Below, piece after piece: positions 25,360 through 37,471 of a DNA stretch of 64,000 nt. Origin of the DNA: Austropuccinia psidii (taxonomy: Eukaryota; Basidiomycota; Pucciniomycetes; Pucciniales; Sphaerophragmiaceae); contig JALGQZ010000008.1 in the NCBI GenBank assembly GCA_023105745.1, positions 45,691,618 to 45,755,617 on the forward strand. The letters run 5' to 3'. The notes beneath the pieces were generated by a model that saw only the letters and a list, made by a program, of their open reading frames with translations, made no database searches and was not told the DNA's origin. Every line of letters begins with the position of its first letter. The stretch's first letter is position 1. The position numbers were made by a program, and so were the translations under genes.

Positions 25360-27256
25360 TGTACAATGTGTCTGTGAAACTGTTGATAATAACACTATTA
25401 ATCAACATTAAAATTACTGTTCTTATGAAATATAATAAATGAATTTATTATAAACAAAATTAAATATCTCCTTTACTTGCTATAAACTACTAGTGATTAT
25501 AAAATTAAGAAGTAATTTTCTACAAGAAGTATTCAATAATGAAACTTGTTTATTAAAATAATAAAGTTATTTTAATATATAATTACCTTTTGCAAAACTT
25601 ATGATAAAATTAATTCTTTAAGAGAGCTATCACTAGAGAAAAAATTTGAGAATTAAATAAAAAAACTCACTAATAATCCAATAAAAACTTGGAAAGAATT
25701 GGCACAGTGATTTTGATGGATTAATTGTGGATTTAAAAGATCAAAATTGTATTTCAAAAATGATAAAGTAATATAATAGTTAAATAATGATGTAAATAGT
25801 ATATTTCTATGATCTCACTTCTTTTTGATTGATTTATGAAGAGTAAAAACACTTAAGAAAGTGATTAACTAATACTTGTTGGTACTAATGGTATGATTGG
25901 ATAATAAGATCATTTGGAAAAACCAGCAAGAGGAGTTCTCTTTTAACTAAATAGAACCTCACGAAGAAATTCCATGAAGAAAACTGAAAAACAAATGAGT
26001 GATAATCCAATTATCCTCCTTGGATTATTCATTTCATCATCTGTTGTCACATAAGATTATCATAATTACTTAATTAAGTCATTTACATGACTACCAGCCC
26101 ATTCATGGTTAATAAATAAAGGTTTAACAGCTGTAAATACTCTATTATTTTGCAATAAACATTAATTTATAAAAATTATCAATTTTATTGGAAATTTCAT
26201 TGCAGGTTGTATTTTCTGTGAATTTTTGAAGATTCAGTGTTTCACATGGAATAACCAAAAATGGACTGCAAGTAAAACTTTAAATTTTGATTATTAATTT
26301 ATAATAATTTTTGGTTTTTATATGAAGAATTCCTTTCTAAATTGGTCCTGAAATGTCCAGAAATATTAATTAAGAATTTTCTTTTAAATTGATTTTTGAA
26401 TTTTTTACCTCATTTCTATGTAGAATTGAAAATAGCACAGTAATAGCTGGTTTCCATGAGATAAATCAATGGATAATAGTCCAAAAAGGGTTTAATTCCT
26501 CCTTTAAAGCTTTATAAATGGAGATTAATTGATAATTGACATTTCTCCAGGGGTCAGAGTAGCTCATTACCTCCCTGTCACATCAAAATAGGAGCTTATT
26601 TGCTATTTTCTTATGTTTCAATGAGACTTTTACTTGGTAACCAAGTTCCCAAAATGTTTTTAGTATACTAATTGGGAAATTATCAGGAATGGATCCAAGA
26701 TTTAGAGATATCCATTCCTCAGGGGCCTCAGAAGTTGGGTACCCTGGCTCTCTTTGATGTATTTTTCCCCCTTCTCTATTTTCACATAAAAAACAGTAAT
26801 TCAGGCTTAAAGACTGATATCCACTATGGATGTACCACAACTTTATGTAAGAATAATGTAGCTTCCATCTCCAAAAACATGTATAAAACTAATAATAGTG
26901 TATATGTAACATGGGATTTCTCACATTCCCATTATTTTGGAATGAAATTGAGAAAAACAAAAATTTTCACAATTATTTTATGTGGTATTGAAGTATTTTC
27001 CATATAAACACCACATGGATTTAATTTGAGCTTATTCAATCTATGGATCTACCCTAGATAAATTTCTGTGTGGAATCCAAATCTTGCCTTAAATCCATGG
27101 ATTCACTTACTCACAAAAAAGTTATTCATCTTTTCTTAAATGAAAAATAAAGAATTTTGAATATATGCATGACTTATGGGTTATGCACATTTTGAAAGTT
27201 AATTTTATCCTTATTATGGCCTATTTGGTTATTCAAGATATACCTTAAGGCTCACA
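25360..27256 (-). mobile_element. Solo LTR (type A) nested inside Copia RT
   Basis: About 1.90 kb, TGTACAATG... to ...AAGGCTCACA. It splits the Copia RT between the residues ...RIKLTRN and YNSKKIYL..., so removing it rejoins one protein. The flanking 5-mers are TAATT (25,355-25,359) and CAGTT (27,257-27,261); they differ by two transitions, as expected of an old duplication. The frames at 26,583-26,840 and 26,672-27,007 are LTR sequence (the latter shared with 20,683-20,898) and are not counted as genes. Confidence 0.88.
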
Positions 27257-27261
27257 CAGTT

Positions 27262-28150
27262 TCTGGTGAGCTTGATTCTCAAGATGAAGGTTTCTGGGCT
27301 TGAATCCTCCATTTGAAATTGTTTGTTTATCAAATTCTTGAAGCAATTGATATTGTTAGATGTTACTGTGAGATAAAATAAATGAATATTTACATAGAAT
27401 TCCCACAAGTCCAATCTTGATACAAACAGTCAAGGATCTGCTTTGCTTTTATGGAGACCCATTGAAGTAATTTTTTTTGAAATATCCTAGCACCAATAAT
27501 GTTATGATTGATTGATTCCATAAAGAGGGTGTTTTAATATCCATATGGTCCCTTTTGTTATTAAAAGTTGAGGAATTCTCATGTATATTTATGCTTATAA
27601 TAATGGATTGAGGGAAGCTGTTACAACATCTATATTATGGACTTCTAGTTCTTGGTTAGCGGAAATGGTTAGTAATGCTATAAGTATACTAAACTTTCCA
27701 GTTGGTGAGCCAGTGTTGTTTTAATCTATTCCCTCTTTTTGTGAAGATCCCTGAGCACATATTCTGAATTTGTTCTTAATTGGATTTCCTTTGGAATTGA
27801 ATTTTCTTTTAAATTAAACAGAAAAACTAATTTCTTTCCTGAAAATTGGAAATTGAGTTTCTTCAATGATGTCTCTCAAGCTCTTTGAAGCTCATTGGCT
27901 AGAGAATCAATCCATCCCCCTTTATCAGAAGTATTCATTGCCTCATTAATTAATATTGGATTGGGAGAATTATGAGTAGTGAAAGCCAATTTTTACTTTT
28001 GCCTTTATCACAATACAATATTGGAAGTATTGATCTCAGATGATACAATATTAGGAGATTTTTCAGGTTTTGGAATTATTTCCCAGACAGGTACCCCAAG
28101 ATGTTCATTAGATGATAAATTTTTGTCATTGCTAGGTTGAGGTATTTGAA
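27262..28150 (-). pseudogene. Copia reverse transcriptase relic (N-terminal and palm)
   Basis: On minus: EAMNTSDKGGWIDSLANEL (start of the RT domain, about 27,900-27,950), RICAQGSSQKEGID, GSPTGKFSILIALLTISANQ, EVHNIDVVTASLNPLL (fingers/palm with the first catalytic Asp retained), HPLYGINQS, then SRLDLWEFYVNIHLFYLTVT. In the last segment the family has Y/HxDDL where this copy reads HLFYL, so both Asp residues of the catalytic pair are gone. The frame ends at RIKLTRN, directly at the nested LTR. Stops and frameshifts occur throughout. Confidence 0.85.
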
Positions 28151-29376
28151 GCTCTTCAAGGGTGGAATCATTTTTTTGGTTTATTCTTTAACTAGGTGAA
28201 CAGAATTTTTGAGGGGTGTTAGTGAGTGTTCCTCTCCTTTCAGAAAAACTAGATATGATAAAAAATCCCTTTGTTGGACTAGGGAATAAATATTAATTAA
28301 AGAAAACATTGTGGCTTTTGATAATTCTATGATTATCAAGCAAAATTGGCCAACTGTGCTTTCTGGGATTGTATCCAATGAAGATTCCCTTTGTTTACTT
28401 TGTGTCAAATTTTTCTTTTCTGAGAATTTTTGGGATATTGAAAAAGAATTGACATCTGAAGGTACACAAATGCAATAGACCAAATGATTTATGGCACCAT
28501 AGCTCATAGGGAGTTTTTTATTCAACAGAATCAAATAAGGTAGTTGTATTTACAATAAAGACACTAGTTTCTACTAATACTCCCTGGAATTTTGAAGGTA
28601 AGTTTTATTTAAAGAGTAAGGATTGTGCCTTTTCAATGGTTGTAAAATTCCCTCTTTCAGATACTGAATCCTGTTGAGGAGAGTGTGGACCTGTAAGATC
28701 CATGAGGATGCCCTTCTGATTGACTAGAGTTTGAAAGTATTTTGAGATATATTCTCCACCATTTTCATTGAAAATTATTTTCACTGGTTTGTTTTATGCC
28801 CTTTAAACCTCTTCTAGATAATGTTTCATGGAAAAATGGCTTCAGATTTGATTTTAGAATATAGACTGATTTGTAGTTACTATAATAATCTGTAAATTTC
28901 ATATAGGAATTAACTCCAGCTAATCTTGACAGCGTTATTTTACCAGAAAGATTGGAGTTAACAGTGTGATCAGGGTGAGGGGCTTTAGTTAAAGTTCCCT
29001 TATATGGTAATCAATTTGACTTTCCTAAAGCACAGGATTTTCAAAAAGGAACTTCTCAAATTTTTGGAAAAATTTCATTTAGAAAATTTTTTCTCGGATG
29101 TCCAGATCGATTATGTAATATTTCAGGGGAAATTCTTAAAGAATAGGAATGATACAGTGGATAAGAAATCTTCAAGTTTAAATAGGAAATGTTGTCCTTA
29201 GCTAATACAGTCATTACAGTAAGGTTGTTTCTATCAACTCTAAATGAATAACTACCAACCTTTTAAATAGATAATACTGCTTTGAAAAGGTTTCCAAAGC
29301 TTATTAGAGCTTCTTTTAGTTCAGGAACGTGAAGGAAGTGTAGAGTTATCTTAAAATAATTTGATATAAACTGGAC
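28151..29376 (-). pseudogene. Copia integrase relic
   Basis: On minus: HNRSGHP at about 29,102-29,116 (zinc-binding N-terminus of the GAG-pre-integrase region), then core fragments down to about 28,640 that match the family blocks around the second and third catalytic residues in altered frames, then the post-core block W/LANFA and the NHRIIKSHN-type end near 28,310-28,340. The open frame 28,534-28,181 is a different frame across the same DNA and partly overlaps this block. Strongly decayed; individual catalytic residues cannot be assigned with confidence. Confidence 0.7.
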
Positions 29377-30446
29377 TTAGCCACTTTCCAGTGCGGAAGT
29401 AAGAGATCCATCAGAAGTTTCAAATGAAACGTTCTTCCTTTTATAAGTAGTAAATTCTTTAGACTCTTCTACCACGTGACTTGAGGTAGCAGAGTCTAAG
29501 TAACGTGAGTTTTTGGATGAATTTCTACTAATATTAAAGGCTTTAGAGAATATAGCTACAGGAGTTTCCTCAGAGGACAAGTATTCTTCCTCAAATATTG
29601 AAGGTTGCTTATTGTCAGCTTGATTAGCTTTATTGTGTTTTTTATTGTTGCACTTCTTTTAAGGTTTTTTATTCTGGATTTAATTGCCTTTGAGTTGATG
29701 AGAAAAACTAGGTGAATGTTTATTTAGAGTGTTATGAACTAAATTGGTACAAGTCTGTCAATTTCCGGAAGTATAGGAACTTTACAGATTAACACTGTTG
29801 CTTGAGCTAGTGTGATAATATTTGTAGTTACTATCACAAATTTAGGCATCTAATTTTTGGATAATCTTCTCGGTGTTTAAAGGTCTTTGTTCATATATGA
29901 GTCGCTTCAGGCTGTAATACCCAATTGAAAACTTTCTAATGATAATATCAGAAAGTAATTTATTGGATATATCAGTCAGTGTGTGTAGTGCTGGAGAACC
30001 AACTTTAATCCAAACACAATTAAGATTAATGAGTTATTCCCTAATGTTTCTGAAAATTTTTTCTAATTCATTATTCTTTCAACTGATAGATAACAGGTTG
30101 AAGTGTACTCTTGCTTGATTGGTGCTTTGGCTGGACTGATAATATTATACAATTGAATTGTAGAGTAAATCTGGATTTTTATCTGTGGCTTTATTGGAGA
30201 ATATGGCGCCATAATTGGTGTTTAAGGATTTACAGATAGCTCCAGAAGATTTTTGACGCAGTTCACGGTATGTACCATATGCTTCAATATCAGTTTCAGT
30301 AGGAGAAAAAGTGCTATCTAGGTAGTCCAGGAAACTAATGAAGAGGAAGTATGCTCTTATTGAGGAATCTCACTATGAATAGCTGCCTTCTTCTAGAATG
30401 GGAATACCATTTTTGGAAGAAGCTAAGCAAATTAGAAGTTCTGGGC
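29377..30446 (-). pseudogene. Copia Gag and protease relic
   Basis: Gag begins at about 30,449 with MGPELLICLASSKNGIPILE, immediately inside the 5' LTR, and continues as one frame with scattered stops: SIRAYFLFISFLDYLDSTFS, GTYRELRQKSSGAICKSLN, ARVHFNLLSIS and IRKFSIGYYSLKRLIYEQ. The protease follows in 29,580-29,377: RYLDSATSSHVVEESKEF with the Asp at codon 29 of that open segment (family signature D-S/T-G/A-A-x-x-H). Stops are mainly TAG, TGA and TAA in place of likely Q or W codons. A zinc knuckle is not recognisable. Confidence 0.82.
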
Positions 30447-30452
30447 CCATAA

Positions 30453-30894
30453 ACTATAAAGAAAGCTGGGATTAAGGTATCAATACCTTATCACTCATCA
30501 TAGAGAGGAGTAGGTGCAGAAATGATGAACATACTTGGGATTAAGATATTAATATATTATAACTTATTATAGTGCAGATTAGGTACATAGATGATAAATA
30601 AACCTGGGATTCAGGTATTAATAACTTATCACTTATTATAGAGAAGAGTAGGTACAGAAATGATGAAGAAACCTGGAGATTATTAGAGACAAAATTTGAA
30701 AAGTTTAAATGGAGAAAAATACAAGGAGTACATTGAGCTTATTTAAGTAGTAGTACATGATAGCTCAGAATAATTGGGGAAAGAGATTTATAAACTTATC
30801 CTTTTGTCAGAGGAGGAATTTATACTCCAATATTGATGCTTCTGAGATGAGCATTATATAAGTGTTTTTATATGAGTTTTTGTCACTTAAAACA
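30453..30894 (-). repeat. Copia 5' LTR with three 69-bp tandem units
   Basis: Three head-to-tail units of exactly 69 bp each start with GGGATTAAG or GGGATTCAG at 30,468, 30,537 and 30,606 and end at 30,674. Unit 1 holds AAGGTATCAATACCTT, a 7-bp inverted repeat with a 2-nt loop; units 2 and 3 have decayed forms. The rest of the LTR matches the copy at 24,110-24,551. The LTR ends on minus at ...CTTTATAGT, followed by TTATGGGCCCAGAAC, where the primer site and the Gag start overlap or abut. Confidence 0.87.
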
Positions 30895-33426
30895 GAATGG
30901 GCTTTCAAATATCTCATTAATTCTTAGGACATCCCATTTCCTAATTATCTCCAGATATTCCTGCACCTTTTAATCTTAATAATTCTTGGAAATGGTGTAT
31001 TCCTAATTTAAAGTAAACCAATTTATATTTGATACTGGTATAACGAAGATTTAATAAGCCCTTTAATTAATTATTCACTTAAATGAGAATGAGGTTAAAT
31101 AAATACTCCTTGCTTGATTGTGGATTTCCTACTGAAGTTGATACCCCTGTACCAAATAAATGATTGAAATGTTATTGAATTTTTCATAATTTTATGCCAC
31201 ATAGATTGGCATGTGTTAAGTTCTAATTAGTATTGGTTTAAATTATTCCCTTTAAATACATTTTGTAATTTTTGTGTCGAAAATGAGTTTTGAAGGAAAT
31301 TAATCAAATATTCAATTCATAAATTTTATTTGATTTAAATTGAGAAAATAAGAATAATTTATCATTAAAAGTAATTATAAATCTTCACAAAGAATTCCAG
31401 GAGATTAATTTCTAATATAATGATCTTTATAATTTGAAATTGGGATTTTTATTATCTTAGGATTTAATTCAAAAAAAATTATTATTTTAATTTGGTATTT
31501 TCTATGCCTTACACCCCCAATTTGTTATTTTCTTCCAAAGAAAAGATGGTCTATAAGATGAGTTTTTTTGAGGTGTAAAATGAGATTGGAAAGAGATAAA
31601 GTTCTTTTGTATCATTGTAATGAGCTATGGTTATCTTTTAAATGATAATTGTACCAGTTTTAGAAATGTTTGAACCATTTTAAAATTTAAACTTGGCTTC
31701 TTTCAGAGAAGTAAGCCACACAACTCAGAGGATTGTACTATTTAAGATCTCATAGAATAAAAGGAATTGGTGAAAAAACTTATCAACACACGTTTTGACT
31801 GACTTTTTTGGAATTCAGCCAAGATTTACTTGAGAGCTGTAATATTGAGCTTTAAGTTTCAAATCCACTTTTCAAGTAGTTTATTCTGCCTGTCAGTTTC
31901 ATTTTTCTACTTTACAAGTGTAGCTTGAAAAAGGCTGATTTTTTCACAAATAGTAATATTTTTTTTTAAATTACTTTAGATTGCGTAAGAAAACAGTCAA
32001 GGTAATAGTCCTTTCTAATTTAAATCATAATTGGGGGTGTCGAATATACCAAATCCCATACTTAAAAAATCTGAGACTTCAGTTCTAAATCACACAGAAA
32101 AAAAACTACATTTTTAGGTCACAAATACTGCAAAATTTAATATCAGTTTCCCAGGAATTTCGTGTAATTTACCTTGATGGGAGTTTGAGGTTTAACCCTA
32201 ATTGAAACCTAATTTATTTAAAAAACAATTAAATTAACTATGCTGTGAAGGTGCCAGCTTAATCATAAACCATTTTGACTTAAACAAATAATTTATATTT
32301 ATTTGAAGCTTATTTTTTACACCAAATTACCTGCCATTCACTCAAGAAAGATAAGTCCTCCATCAAAGAGAGATCTAGTGTTTCTTATCTCTCCGACCAC
32401 CTGAATCAATCTGGCTATTTATGTATTATAAATTGTCTATCTGTTAAATCAAGATTTGATGCATGTTTTTGGAAGAAGAGGCCAAATATCTTCTGGAAAA
32501 ACCCCTTCAAAAAAATAATGATGGTTTCCACCTGATTACTATGGAGGTAAAGAAAAATCCTGTAAACAATTGAATCTCAGCTCCACCAGCATTCATGACC
32601 AATGGTGTACTAATAAGAAGAAATATATGAATACAAAATTTTTTTAAGATTTAACTTAGGATGGAATCAATGATGAAGATGAGAAAAAGGGTATTAATAC
32701 TATGGAAGGAAAAGTAGGGACCATTTGTCCATTTTTTGGTGAGATGTGTTATATCTTTAGACACAAGCCAAATGTTATACCACTGCAAAGTTATGATGCA
32801 CAAAAAGTGGAATTGAGCTTGAATGAGGGGGGAAGAGCAAGTAGATTACAAAGTAAGTTTTTCTAATTACCCCAGAATATCGTTATGAGAATCATTTATC
32901 TTTTATTTAAGGATTCAATCAATATTGAAGATAAAACACTCATAATTTACCCCATGTTGAATCTTTATCACATGAATGATAATGATTAGAATGAATATAT
33001 TGATTTAAGTTGTTTTAATAAGTGTGCAATCATTATTATTAATATTAACTATTCACGTAATTCAGCTAACAAAGATCCAAAACAGCACTTCACAAAGGGG
33101 GAAGAATGGCTCAAGCTTCAATATGAATTGCACAAGTGGTTCATTAAAAAGAACTTATGATATTTTTTCTCCTTAATAATCACAAATAATGCATAAAAGG
33201 AAAAAAGGTATGAATCTTTGATATCCAAAATTATCATTATAAGGGCTGAATGAGTAAAACTTACAATTGGAGGCACATGATAAATCATGCTTGGAATGGG
33301 ATAATCGGAAGTGGAATGAGGAAAAAATAGACATATTATTGGGACTGAGAAAGCCATGGTGATTAAGGAAAGAAAATTTTCTCTTTAGTAGGAGAAAAAC
33401 TGTGATATCAGGAAATTTTAAGGGGA
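30895..33426. other. AT-rich DNA with possible coding scraps, no gene assigned
   Basis: Sequence is CpG-poor. A forward frame around 32,660-32,860 reads protein-like between stops (GKVGTICPFFGEMCYIFRHK, then NVIPLQSYDAQKVELSLNE), but I do not recognise it. The minus frames at 33,118-33,357 and 33,173-33,430 overlap in different phases and are not supported. Most likely old transposon remains. Confidence 0.4.
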
Positions 33427-33611
33427 CCAATTAAAATCCAAGCTTGAAGCCAACAAGGAACAACATTACCAAAAACACAATTTCAAAAAGAAAAAGTGGA
33501 AAAGTGAACTCAAATTGTGTGAAGAACAACACGAAACAGATTTGGAGACTAAAGTGTTGAGCTCATCACATTCAATATTAGATTTGGAAAGAATTTTAAG
33601 TTTAATTAAGA
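33427..33611 (+). pseudogene. Short Lys/Glu-rich coding-like segment, unassigned
   Basis: A forward frame of about 60 codons reads KSKLEANKEQHYQKHNFKKK, then WKSELKLCEEQHETDLETKV and a SILDLERILSLIKSSI end with stop. The charged, helix-prone composition differs from chance frames here. It resembles the C-terminal tail of a DNA-binding accessory protein of the kind that often travels with Harbinger elements, but there is no domain to prove it. Confidence 0.25.
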
Positions 33612-36600
33612 GCTCAATATAAGGTATTTTATTGATTTAGCTTATATGATTTATACTATCCAGCTCATCATAATTTCAGTTTTTAGGTTATTTTTTTGTT
33701 TTGGTCAATGTTGAATGACCTTCGCATGTATTTAGCTGACATTTCAAATAGATATAAAAGATATTCTGAAATTTTATTATATTTATAAAAGTCTCAATGC
33801 ATTAAAGATGTAAATCTTCCCAATTGAGAGTCTATGCCTTCTTTTTTGATGTTACAATCAAATAATCTTCATTTCAGGAAAAATATGAAAATTCAAATTC
33901 AATCCTTCTTCCAGGGTTTGGGAAAATTATTGGCTTGAATTTTGAAAGCATGACTGATGTGATTTTTGTTTGTGGATATCCAAGGGTATTTGGTCCTTTT
34001 TGGTATTTTTAACACAAATCTCTTCATGGTATTTGGTTTTAATATTTTGTTTTTCTTCTTTTGAAAAAAAATAACATTTCAAAATTGACTCTTTTTTTGA
34101 AGAAATTTATAAATTTTAAATTGTCCATTTCCTTAAAAAAATGTTTGAATTATTTTGGTTTTTATGATATAAATAGTTTTTTATCATTGGGTTTCTAGAA
34201 AAACCAAATTTCCTCTTGGTAATTGGGTGAGATTTTTTATTATTTCTCCTTTTTGAAAAGAAAATTAACACTATGAAATTTACTTTTTTTGAGAGGATGA
34301 TATTTTTTTGGGGGTTTGTTGATAAAAATGAGTTTTTTTAATTCGTTTATTATAAAAACAAAATTTTATCTTGGTATTTTGTTTAAATTTTTTTTTCTGC
34401 CTCTTTTTAAAAAGTTCATTGAAAATTATTTCTCTGATTTTAATCAAAATAAAGCACCCTGTCAAAACAAAACTATTTTTTTTTTAGTTTTTTAGTTTTA
34501 TTTTGTCCCAAATTTATATTCTTTTCTGCAAGAAAAATTGCCAATTTAATACCAAAAAATGAAGTAATTTTTATTCCTCTTTTTTTTAATAAATAATAAC
34601 TCAATGAAAAACAAATCTAATTTTTCAATTTTTATTTTTTAAACTCAGTACTTAAAAATTGAAAGCATCACTCATCACTTTTTTCATAATTCACTAATAT
34701 CCAGGTAAATAATAAAAAATACTCACACATTCACTTATACCAATGGTTTTTTATTTCATTTTGCTAGGATTTATAAATAATTCCTTTTTCTTTTAAATAA
34801 AACTCTCTCTTTAATTTATACCAATTTTTATTGTTTTTTTATTATAGGTATTAGTATTTTTCATATTTTTTATATTTGTCTATCCCATCAATGCAATCAA
34901 CAACCTGCCCATCCTGACAACCCACTACAATCAATGAGAAAATGAATTATAATTAATCGGAGAGCCTCCTGATCTCCGGTAGCCCTTCAACCTTCCAGAA
35001 ATTCCAACCCACTCCAATAAATTTTCAATTGATTGGAGAGCTACCTCCCACCTCTTACATCATCCAATGCTTACATTATTAGCACAGAATATGTAGATTG
35101 TACCCCCAACTCCACTATTAAATTTTATTTCTTTTATCATTATAATCATCCTGATAATCTATTAATACTGATGTTTTTCCTTTTTTTGTTTTGTAGTGGC
35201 AGACTTCATTATTTGGACTGGCTGTTATTATTAAGAATCTAAATCATGTTCAAGCAATGCATCCCTTCCTCATCGCACTCTAAAATGCAAACCCAACCCT
35301 GATTCCTCCTCCAATTCTTTAGAATGCTCAAATAATTTGGTTTCTGGGACTCAACCAAGTAATTAGAAAAATTCTAAATATTTTTCCACTCATGAAAACT
35401 CTTGTTATAAATATTATAAGATTATTGTTGGGACTCAACCTCTTTATCATATTGAATACCAAGATGTTACTCAGATTAATCACTCCAGTTCTATACAACA
35501 AAGAAGAACAATGAAATACCTTAATTAAACCACATAATATTTGAAAGTCAATCATAAGGACGATTCATTGATAACACTAGATAAAAAAAGGATTAAAATT
35601 CAACAGGGCTTTGACCCCCTCCTGATAAGACTCTAAATTGGCCATATGTCCTTATTGATAAGACTCAGAACTAATAATGAAAAATTATGATTTATGAAAT
35701 TCATTCATTAAATAATATCACATTAATCTTGTCTCAGCTTGAAAATATCATAATACTCTTGAATAATCTTGCCAAAAATCGTCAACCCATCAAAAACAAT
35801 GAGGATATGCTATCTCAAATTATGAAATGCATTTAATCTTGTCAGTTTTCTGATTATGAAAACTCTTCTGGAGATTATAAAAGGAAACCTGGCCTAGCAC
35901 AAGAAGAAATTGATCAATATAATCAAGATTGGCTCAAACTGAAAGATTATGATGAACTTATTCACCCACAAAATCAATATTTTTCCAAAATAGAACTACA
36001 GAAGATCAAAAGATAATTAATTATTATAAATTACCCAGCCTCAGTAAATTTCAATTGCACTCAAACTCATCACATGTTTTCAAAACCTTCTCCAATGCTA
36101 TTGTCACTTATTATGGTTTTCACAACAAGGCACATATAGATAAGAAGTACTTGACCCCTTGGAATTATGATTTTTTTCTTCTATAAATATGAATAATTAC
36201 CAACTTATAACAACTTTTTTCAAGAAATCTGGTCATGGATTATCTTTTTCACAACTCAAGGTTGATTTTTATTTTTTCCAAAAAAGAAGGCATAATCAAA
36301 ATCCTTTGGAGAAAAAAAAAACCTGTCTTCATAAAACCACCAAACCCCCAAAAGAACTAACTGACCATCCAGGAATTACTCATTTTTTCTTCTCCTTTCA
36401 GATAAAAAAGAAATCATTCAACATTTGACACAAAAAAATATTGATTCCAAAGTCATTTGGAACAAACAGCAAAAAGCACAAGATTACAAGAGACTTGGTA
36501 AAAGAAGAGTTTTGAATAATTTTATTCCATTAAAATGAAAGGTATCTCATTCCATTCATTAATAATTATTTCATAAAATAATACATATATTAACCTTTCA

Positions 36601-36879
36601 AGGATAAAATTTATCTGTCCTAAATTTTACTTTTGTAAAAATTTCTAAGTTAAAGTGCATTAAACAACATTACTAAAAAGAAATCAATAGTTAAAACCCA
36701 ATATTATCTATGATTTTAAGCCCTATTTCTGTTCTATTAAACCAAAATTAAATCTATTGTCAAACCAGTTAAAAGTTAGTGGCTTGATTCTCTCATGGAT
36801 GTTTAAATGGGTATTCAAGCCATCAGGTTCCAATATATTTTGTAAATCAGGTGGGTTTTTATATTCATATAAATAAACC
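33612..36879. repeat. AT-rich DNA with a degenerate tandem repeat; no gene assigned
   Basis: Between 34,056 and 34,620 a block of the form TTCTCCTTTTTGAAAAGAAA followed by an AACA..TGAAA segment recurs at about 34,056, 34,245, 34,397 and 34,573 (spacing 150-190 bp), with TTGGTATTTTG-type links between. Around 35,760-36,020 a forward frame reads NLAKNRQPIKNNEDMLSQIM and KPGLAQEEIDQYNQDWLKLK between stops, an unassigned relic. No supported gene. Confidence 0.4.
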
Positions 36880-37471
36880 CCTTGGTATCAAACTTGTGCT
36901 AATACATTGTGTGACATCACACAGCTTACCAATCATTGAAAAAGATATTTGGCCTATTATTTATTTCTCATTTGATTGTGCATTTTAATCAAATATGTAA
37001 ACCCTCCCTTTAAAACACCAATTGCATTTTCAATATATACTTGTGACCTAGCCAAAAATCAATTTATATTGAAATCACAAACTAACTGAATTGGGATGGA
37101 ATTTCTAAATATTTTGAATCAGCTTTTCTAAATAAATTTCTAATAAATTTTGTAAATTACCTTTTTTTGGTCAAAGCATGCCTTCCCATCTTGTGGAGGC
37201 CTTTGAGACAAATCTATGAGACTTCCATCAAGGAATATAATGAATCAAGGGAATTTCTCTTCTTGGACTACTTCAGAAATGTTTCTTTGTGACTGAGAAG
37301 TTGGCCAAGCTATATAATATTTTAAAAACTTCACCAAAACCTTCATTATTCTCTTAGTATAAATTACAATTTCCCCATGACTACCACCAAATAGCATCCT
37401 AAGCTTACCCAATGATGCCCCATTGCCATTGGATCATAATCAGTACAATTCTAAAGCCATTTAACTGGCTA
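36880..37471 (-). pseudogene. Second PIF/Harbinger transposase relic, broken by an LTR
   Basis: On minus from 37,471 down: GKLRMLFGGSHGEIVIYTKR, NISEVVQEEKFP, then FIIFLDGSLIDLSQRPPQDG with the first catalytic Asp retained in the DGS motif, KACFDQKR, and further on YILKMQLVF and a LIKMHNQM-type region near the C-terminal CVMxHN block at 36,900-36,930. The frame enters from the right at 39,268, where HASREKKKDLA is followed directly by the codons at 37,471, so the 1.8-kb LTR (37,472-39,267) is an insertion in this gene. Its sequence differs enough from the relic at 11.6-12.8 kb to be another lineage. Confidence 0.8.

Larger units (their letters stand above)
24110..30894 (-). mobile_element. 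Ty1/Copia retrotransposon, dead, interrupted by a solo LTR
   Basis: LTRs of 442 bp bound the element (24,110-24,551 and 30,453-30,894). The internal order on minus is Gag, protease, integrase, RT, RNase H, which is the Copia order (integrase before RT). A purine tract (AGTGAGGAAGG on minus) directly precedes the 3' LTR at about 24,552-24,563. Removing the nested LTR leaves about 4.0 kb of internal DNA, normal for Copia. Every domain is broken by stops and frameshifts. A clear target-site duplication was not found; the outermost bases are uncertain by a few nucleotides. Confidence 0.9.

Noticed and set aside
20683..27007. Two similar plus-strand frames (20,683-20,898 and 26,672-27,007) that look like a conserved gene pair
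   Set aside because: Their similarity comes from lying at the same position in two copies of the type A LTR, not from protein conservation; the reading frames differ in extent and a third LTR copy has none.
30468..30674. Regular repeats considered as a CRISPR array
   Set aside because: The three 69-bp units are adjacent without spacers and lie in a eukaryotic retrotransposon LTR.
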